A stretch of DNA of 64,000 nt. It comes from Craterostigma plantagineum (lineage: Eukaryota; Streptophyta; Magnoliopsida; Lamiales; Linderniaceae). The first letter of the stretch is position 1. Each line of letters begins with the position of its first letter. A program made the position numbers and the translations under genes. The stretch is taken from assembly GCA_027422505.1 (NCBI GenBank), contig JAPQWV010001109.1:59702-123701 (forward strand), given 5' to 3'. Below are positions 58,146 through 64,000 of the stretch, one piece after another. Below the pieces are notes generated by a model. It was not told where the DNA came from. It made no database searches and worked only from the letters and a program-made list of their open reading frames with translations.

Positions 58146-58849
58146 GATCCCTAATACACGTCTTGTCTTGCATGTTTCTTGTCTTGTAGGGTCCTCGGCA
58201 AATCTCGCTACGAGGGCATTCGCCCGATTTACACGTCTTGTCTTGCACGTGTCTTGTCTTGACATCCGTGACATAGAAGTCACCCCGTAGCATTAGAAGA
58301 GCCGTATCACACGTCTTGTCTTGCACGTGTGTTGTTTGGTAATTAGTAATTAACTAATGTTAGAAGCTTATTTGTCATAACATGTCGTAAAACTCTCGTG
58401 AGACTCGTGCATGCACGTGAAATGCATGTATGAAATGCCAAATGACTTGTCATGCCATGCCATGTATTGTGTAATTCATGTCATGTAATAATTCACACAT
58501 AATCATAGAAGCACATAATCACGTAAGAAATGCGCATTTAATTTTATGTGTTGTAGTTGAAGAGTCCCACTTACCTGTCGTCCGAGCTATTCTAGCGTAC
58601 TTCCCCGTGAACTTCCTAACGTACAACCTTTTTCATAAAAGGTTGAAGTATTAGTACTTTATCCTCTTTAACCTATCTTAGCTAAATAATCTGCTTTAAG
58701 CATGTTAATTATTTAGGTTATACTAGGTTGCTCTTATTCCTTGTCGCTCGATTTACCTTGCTACATTTTCTAAGTCCTTTAATTTCTGTTCTAAGTCACA
58801 TTAGAATTCAATTTCGATCTTAGCTATACTCGTCAGCGCAAATTCGCTA

Positions 58850-59900
58850 ATTCAGATTTCAGTTTCGATCGAAACCTTTAGTTACACAATTCCACCTAAA
58901 AATTCACTACCCACGACAGGTTCCAAGTTAAAGTATTCCAATTCCTAACGTGAGAAGCTCGGCGAAAGTTAGAAATTATTAGTATTGCATTTCGCCCGAT
59001 TTAGATTCCTAATTTCCATGGCTTTCGCCCGAAACCTTGCATGGAAGGGTATCATTTTCGATCGATTAGTGGGTTTCGCCGTGCTCTTTCGTCAGCATGA
59101 CGTCAGCCAGATCACATTTATGCCATGAGGGTTTCGCCGAGACCTCTTTCGATCGAAAGCCCTTTTTAGTTAGCTACTTTCGATCGAAAGTCTAATCAGT
59201 TACCCTACTTTCGATTGATTTTACGTGGTATGGATGGAGTTTCGCCGAAAATCTCATCGCCCGAAACTCTTAAACAATTTTCTACTTCCGATCAATTGCA
59301 TGGGCTTGGTTTCGATCGATTTAAGTTTGTTAAAATGAGTTTCACCGCGTGTTTTCGTCACTGTGACGTCAGCCCGAGTTTCGATCGACACCATGTGTGT
59401 TGAGGAGTGGGTTTCGCCCGATTCTTATGTGAATTAAGTTGTGTGATTGTATCGGCGGAAGTCCAATTGATTTCTGTAGTTTCGATCGAAACTCAATCAA
59501 AACCCTAATTTTGCCCGAAACTCCCTTTCTTAGTATCTTTCGATCGATTAATTCTATCCCTTCCTAGTTTCGCCGAGATTTCTATCGCTCGATTGTCACA
59601 TTTAAATCTTACTTTCGATCGAAAGTCACGTTATTTATTTTAAATTGACGATCCCTTCTGATATTCTTTCGCTCGATTGATTAAGTTGAATACTTAGTTT
59701 CGATCGAAAGTCTCATTTTCCCAATTCAATTGGTCAATTCCTACCTATTCCTTCCAATCGATCGAAACTTAAATTGACTAGCTACAATTGCCGGACTTAT
59801 TAACTTAGAAATTAATTTGATCGAAACTTATGTTATCATGTTCAAGTATGGCCCGAAACCTAAGTGTTCATCTACCCGAAACTTAAATCCTAAAATCATC
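58850..59900. repeat. TTTCGATCGAAA / TTTCGCCCGA motif array in the solo LTR
   Basis: At least six perfect 12-bp palindromes TTTCGATCGAAA, many half forms (TTTCGATCGATT, GATCGAAAC), and about ten TTTCGCCCGA or TTTCGCCGA forms, irregularly spaced over about 1 kb. Confidence 0.8.
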
Positions 59901-61097
59901 TTACCCAAAATTCACGAGTTCTACAATTCTTTGTGCCTTAGAAATCGTTAGTTCTATACCAAGGGTTATATTCTATCGACTTACGAACCCCAAATAATTT
60001 CCTTCACCCTTAGGACATTCCATACTACCCACAGCTTACCTCATTGTAAAATTATAAGCCCCTACGAGGTTACCCCCAAAATTTGGCTAATCTCAAGGAA
60101 TCATTTAAATGCCGAACAACGCCCTTAACTAGGGTTTCACGTCGACCTTACACCTTGGTTCCTCCATTTTTCATAAATTCTCGAATTTCGATATTTAAAC
60201 AATCTAAACTAGTACGAATTTCGTCGAGATCATAAGGAATAATCACTTACCAACTCGAAACATTAAGCTACTTGGAGTGTCCTTGGGTTAGAGTCTTCCC
60301 GTCTCCTTCTCCTTTCCTTTTCTTCACGTCGAAGGCTTCTTAAATGGAGGGGTTGTGTAAATTGTGAAGGTTCGATAGTTTCTCCTTTTTGATGAGTTTG
60401 AGTAGAAAGTAGATATTTTAACAAATGGGTGGTTGATGGGACCTTTCAGGCGTGGGTTTCCCATGTTTTAAGGAGACCTTGTCTCAAATGCTTGTCACAA
60501 ATAGATTGGGTTAAAAATTGAGGCTCTACTTGGGCTTAAGGCTAATTATCTAGTTGGACGGTCTTATTTCATTGCTTTAATAAATTTCTATTAAGTTGGA
60601 CCAATCCTTATTTTGGGCCAATTGTATTGATTTAGTTGGCCATGATCGTTTGGGTCTAATAGTAGTTCTCTCAATCCGAAGGCTTACAATATCATAAATT
60701 TTATACGAAATTATTTCTAATCCTAATAACATCTCTGATGTCGTAACGCACGTAAAACACCTATATCATGTAGCACATATCATATACTTAATGTGCATAA
60801 AATTCACATAAAACCTCCTACGCCCATAATTAGCGCATGAAATTAATAAAATCACGTAAGCACGAAATTAACGTGCAGTTATTCAAAAAATCTCTTAGGC
60901 ACATGGTTCCATGCACGGAATTCATGATGTGATGCGGACATGTAGTTAATCCCTGAAGTTCGTGTAGGTCACATAAAACACATAATAAACATGCAAATTC
61001 ATGTAGTTGCGTAACCGCTAAATTCGTGGACCACATAGGCATAGAATATGCACAAGATTTATTGGCCATACTAGTTTTCAGGGACCCGGGCATTACA

Positions 61098-61798
61098 GTC
61101 ACACACGCTCCAGGCCTCACGCACCGGGTATCACACCAGCCTGTCGTACTTGAGACCGCACACTACCTCAATGGTCGCCATTACGACAAATATTGGTCAC
61201 ATTCTACCCCACTCATCACTATTTCAAAATGTTACTATTCCAATCGTTCACTAAAATCAAACGTATATATGTCGTGCAAATGGAATGCAACACTCAAGGA
61301 ACAAACATATATAAATAAACAGTCAAAACGAAAACTTCTATAATTCCAAACCTTAATTGTAAAAAAAAAAACTCTAATGTGCCAAACATCAGTAATTACT
61401 AATATATATAAAGTAAAATACTTAAATTTATTAGCATGTTTTCCTAAACCTTTCCTAAAGTAATACCTCATAAATTCCCTAACAATGATTCCTAAAATTT
61501 CTAGTCTTACCCGAAAGTCTTAAACTATTAAAACTTGAGGTAACCCAGATCGTCCGAATTATTATAACTCACCCGACTATCTAATAAATCAATATTCTAT
61601 ATAGGTTGGCGAAAGTCCATCAACTAGGCTTGTTTCGCCCGATCAGTTAGCCTTCAACATTGCCTGATCTTATCACACAGCAAAAGTCATTTTCCTAAGG
61701 CGGTTTCGCCCGATTATCCTAATAGGTAAATATTCTATTCAGTTCGGCGATTCTAATTCACAATCGCTCGAAATTGACTAAAATGTTTCGAGACCTGA
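61098..61798 (-). repeat. Older gypsy-type LTR, second part
   Basis: It resumes with the duplicated GTCAC and the CCTCACGCACCGGG repeat type seen before 57640, then TTTCGCCCGATTA and GGCGAAAGTCC motifs. No gene. Confidence 0.6.
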
Positions 61799-62376
61799 GG
61801 GGTGAGCAAAACCGGATATCCGGTTTTTCGGATATCCGAAATTCGGATATCCGGATTTTCGGATATCGAAAAACGGTATCCGTATCCGCTCCGGTTTTAA
61901 TCGGATATCCGGTTTATTCGGATATTTATAGCGGATATCCGCATCCGGTTTTTAATTTATTTTTCTTATATTTTTGCATTATTTTCTTTTCAAAATCATA
62001 TTTTTTATTTCTTACCACCATAAAAAAATATATTTCTAATATTAGAAACCTACACATAGTACTTCATACAATTCTCTAACAAAGTTTTTTGCAATTATAA
62101 AATAATATAAATTTAAATATTCTACTTGATGATATTTTTTCCTTTTTGGACATTCATTTTTCTTTCTGGACTAATTCTTTTATTTTATTAAATATAAAAC
62201 CGGATACCGGATATCCGAATTTTAGACAAACCACTATCCGTATCCGATCCGGTTTATTTTAAAATAAATCGGATCGGATATCCCATCCGATTTTTAAAAC
62301 CGGATATCCATTTTTCCGGATTTTGAAAACTGGATACCGGATCGGAATCCGGTTTCTTGGTATTTTTGCTCACCCT
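61799..62376. mobile_element. hAT-like MITE (578 bp) with GGATATCC-rich arms
   Basis: Terminal inverted repeats GGGGTGAGCAAAA (61799-61811) and TTTTGCTCACCCT (62364-62376). ACCTGA flanks both sides (61793-61798, 62377-62382); an 8-bp duplication would have mismatches at both ends. The arms (61810-61945, 62198-62360) are filled with CGGATATCCGG variants and can pair with each other; the centre is A/T-rich. The GGGGTGAGCA end is typical of non-autonomous hAT elements in plants. No transposase. Confidence 0.82.
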
Positions 62377-62800
62377 ACCTGACACAATACCAAAACAATC
62401 GGCCGAAAGTGCTAACTAACCTAAGCTGCGATTATGATTTATAATCGATCGATACTAACGAAAATGTTTCCAAGACCAGACATGATTCTAAATCAACCGA
62501 AAGTGCAAAGTAACTTACTCGGCCGATCGAAACTCATTTGCTCATATTTAAATATTATAAGAGTTACAATAATCTAAAGAGTTAATTTCGTTTCAGCCCC
62601 ACTTAATCAAGTTTCATTTGAATTCAGCCCCAATTGCTTTAAATTTCAGTTTAAAACACCCATTTCAAGTTTGTCTTAGAGTTAAGGACCCAATTGTGCT
62701 AAAAAGACCCATTTGCCATCAACTGTTGCGAAAATTTACATATATATATGCCATCATCCCTCACGTTCTAGTTTTTGGTCCATTTTCGATTCTTCCAACA
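62377..62800. other. Noncoding, end of the older LTR not found
   Basis: The first about 170 bases (GGCCGAAAGTGC, CGGCCGATCGAAAC) still resemble the older LTR. After about 62580 the character changes. I see no clear LTR end and no convincing coding sequence. An ACATATATATATGCC TATA-like run lies at about 62738. Confidence 0.4.
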
Positions 62801-64000
62801 CGCTCCGAAATCTCTGAAATCTTCAACGTTATTGAGCAAAAAAGGTAAAGTCGAGCTCAATTTCTCATGGGTCCTCGTAACCAGTGGAAATTTTCTATGT
62901 TATGTTGCAATAATGTTTTAAACTAAATTTGAAAATTTTGCTACAAACACGAGTGAAATCTTGACTTTTGTGCTCGAGTAACGGGATTCAACCAACTCGG
63001 ATGTGGGTTTGAGTAATCGACACGAATTATCAACGAATTTTGCCGCGACCTAATATCCAAACATTTTCAATTTCAGTAACAAATCACTTTATCTGGGTAC
63101 ATTTTTTGCTCGTACGGAAACTCTACCATCAGAACCTATACCAGATTCTTAACATTGAGGAATAAATGTTGCCTCAGTAATAACAAATAATTTCAGTAAC
63201 ACGTCACTTTATCTAGGTACCATTTTCTACTATTTTGGAAACCATACCTTAAAAACAATAACAGATTCCTAACATTGAGGAATAAATGTTGTCTCATATA
63301 TAACAAATAACGAGAAGACAATAACAATTTGTTTCTTATAATAACTACATGCAATTAGTCGGAATAGGGCATCAAGAGGAAGATCAAAAATTCGTACGAC
63401 ACCCAGAACTCTCTGAAATCGCAGAAATCTTCAACGTCAGTAATCGAAAAAGGTAAAACCGATCTCAATTTCTCATGGGTCCTCATAAACAAGGACAATT
63501 TTCGATGTTAAGTTGGAGTAATGCTTCAAACATAATTCGAAAATTTTGGTAAAAAAACAAGTGAAATCTCGACTTTTATGCTCGAATAATGAGTATTCAC
63601 ACCAATTCGGATGTGGGTCTTAGTAATCGACATGAAATAACAACGAAATTTGCGACGAGCTAAGATCGAAATATTTTAAATTTCAGTAACACATCACTTT
63701 ATCTGGATACCATTTTCTGCAAGTTCCAAAACTCCACCTTCAAAAATAGTAACCGATTACTAATAAATTGTAACAAGTCTTGCCTCATCTATAACAAATA
63801 ATAAAAAAACAATAACGGTTTGTTTCCTATAATTACTACATGCAACTGGTATGGACTAAGGTGTCAAGAGAAAGATAAAAATTCGTATGCTACCCAAACT
63901 CCCCGAAATTGAAGAAATCTTCAACGTTAGTAATCGGAAAGGTAAAACCGATCTCAATTTTTCATGGGTTCTCATAAAGAAGGAAAATCTTCGGTTATGT
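62801..64000. repeat. Tandem repeat of about 490 bp, running off the window
   Basis: The segment GAAATCTTCAACGTTA...AGGTAAA...TCTCAATTTCTCATGGGTCC recurs near 62815-62870, 63425-63480 and 63910-63970. Unit spacing is 608 and 489 bp. The first unit contains an extra direct duplication of 120 bp (TTTCAGTAAC at 63071 and 63191, once in the next unit at 63681), which accounts for the difference. Copies are diverged by roughly a tenth. No gene recognised. Confidence 0.8.

Larger units (their letters stand above)
57640..61097 (-). mobile_element. Gyp-3 solo LTR (3458 bp)
   Basis: TGTAGCGACCC...GGGCATTACA flanked by a perfect GTCAC duplication (57635-57639, 61098-61102). There is no internal coding region, primer site or second LTR inside, so this is a solo LTR left by recombination between two LTRs. 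It carries the block shared with Gyp-1 and Gyp-2 (57853-57877) and the near-palindrome GATCACGTACCGTGATC (57943-57959), both at nearly the same offset as in Gyp-2. This places it in the same group, on the minus strand. Confidence 0.92.

Noticed and set aside
62618..62848. 76-codon frame near the right end as a possible host gene
   Set aside because: No recognisable domain, low-complexity start context, and the following tandem copies of the region do not keep the frame.

Overview
The window is intergenic DNA from a flowering plant, probably a eudicot, and it consists almost entirely of LTR retrotransposons stacked inside one another. The lineages fit this: Ty3/gypsy chromoviruses of Tekay/Del type with a chromodomain-like pol end, and Ty1/copia elements of SIRE-like type, all with the plant initiator-Met primer site TGGTATCAGAGC. 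I see no host protein-coding gene, rRNA, tRNA or CRISPR array. The species cannot be named from the sequence alone.

Layout. (1) Gyp-1 is an old, minus-strand gypsy element whose gag-pol remnant fills 75-2826. Its 5' LTR begins at 2998, is interrupted at 5485, and ends at 55881. (2) Sir-1 (5486-55666, TSD TTAGA) is a minus-strand SIRE-like copia inserted in that LTR. It has 1.63 kb LTRs, gag, pol and an extra 3' ORF. (3) Gyp-2 (9608-20048) is a young, nearly intact minus-strand gypsy inserted between Sir-1 pol and its 3' ORF. (4) Cop-1 (25826-54846, TSD TTACC) is a plus-strand copia inserted in the 5' LTR of Sir-1. (5) Cop-2 (29699-43219, TSD ACACT) is a plus-strand copia inserted in the gag of Cop-1. 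Gyp-1 itself lies in a copia gag fragment (55882-56150), so Cop-2 sits about five levels deep. To the right, an older gypsy-type LTR starting at 56900 is split by a 3.46 kb solo LTR (57640-61097, TSD GTCAC) and by a hAT-like MITE (61799-62376). The window ends in a tandem repeat of about 490 bp (62800-64000).

Ages follow the nesting. LTR pairs differ by roughly 4% in Sir-1 (280 bp sampled), 8 substitutions in about 346 bp in Cop-1, 3 in 296 bp in Cop-2, and only about four substitutions in 2.9 kb in Gyp-2.

How the parts work together. Each element once encoded Gag (particle), protease, integrase, reverse transcriptase and RNase H, primed from an initiator-Met tRNA site and a polypurine tract. 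All three copias also carry a non-gag-pol ORF between pol and the 3' LTR. In Cop-1 and Cop-2 these ORFs are clearly homologous at both ends. In both elements, an element-specific array of short CpG-centred A/T-flanked motifs occurs twice: once before gag and once before the extra ORF. Comparable palindrome arrays, each with a different motif, fill the LTRs of the gypsy elements. Many frame breaks are single-base changes in homopolymers, so some may be assembly errors rather than decay.
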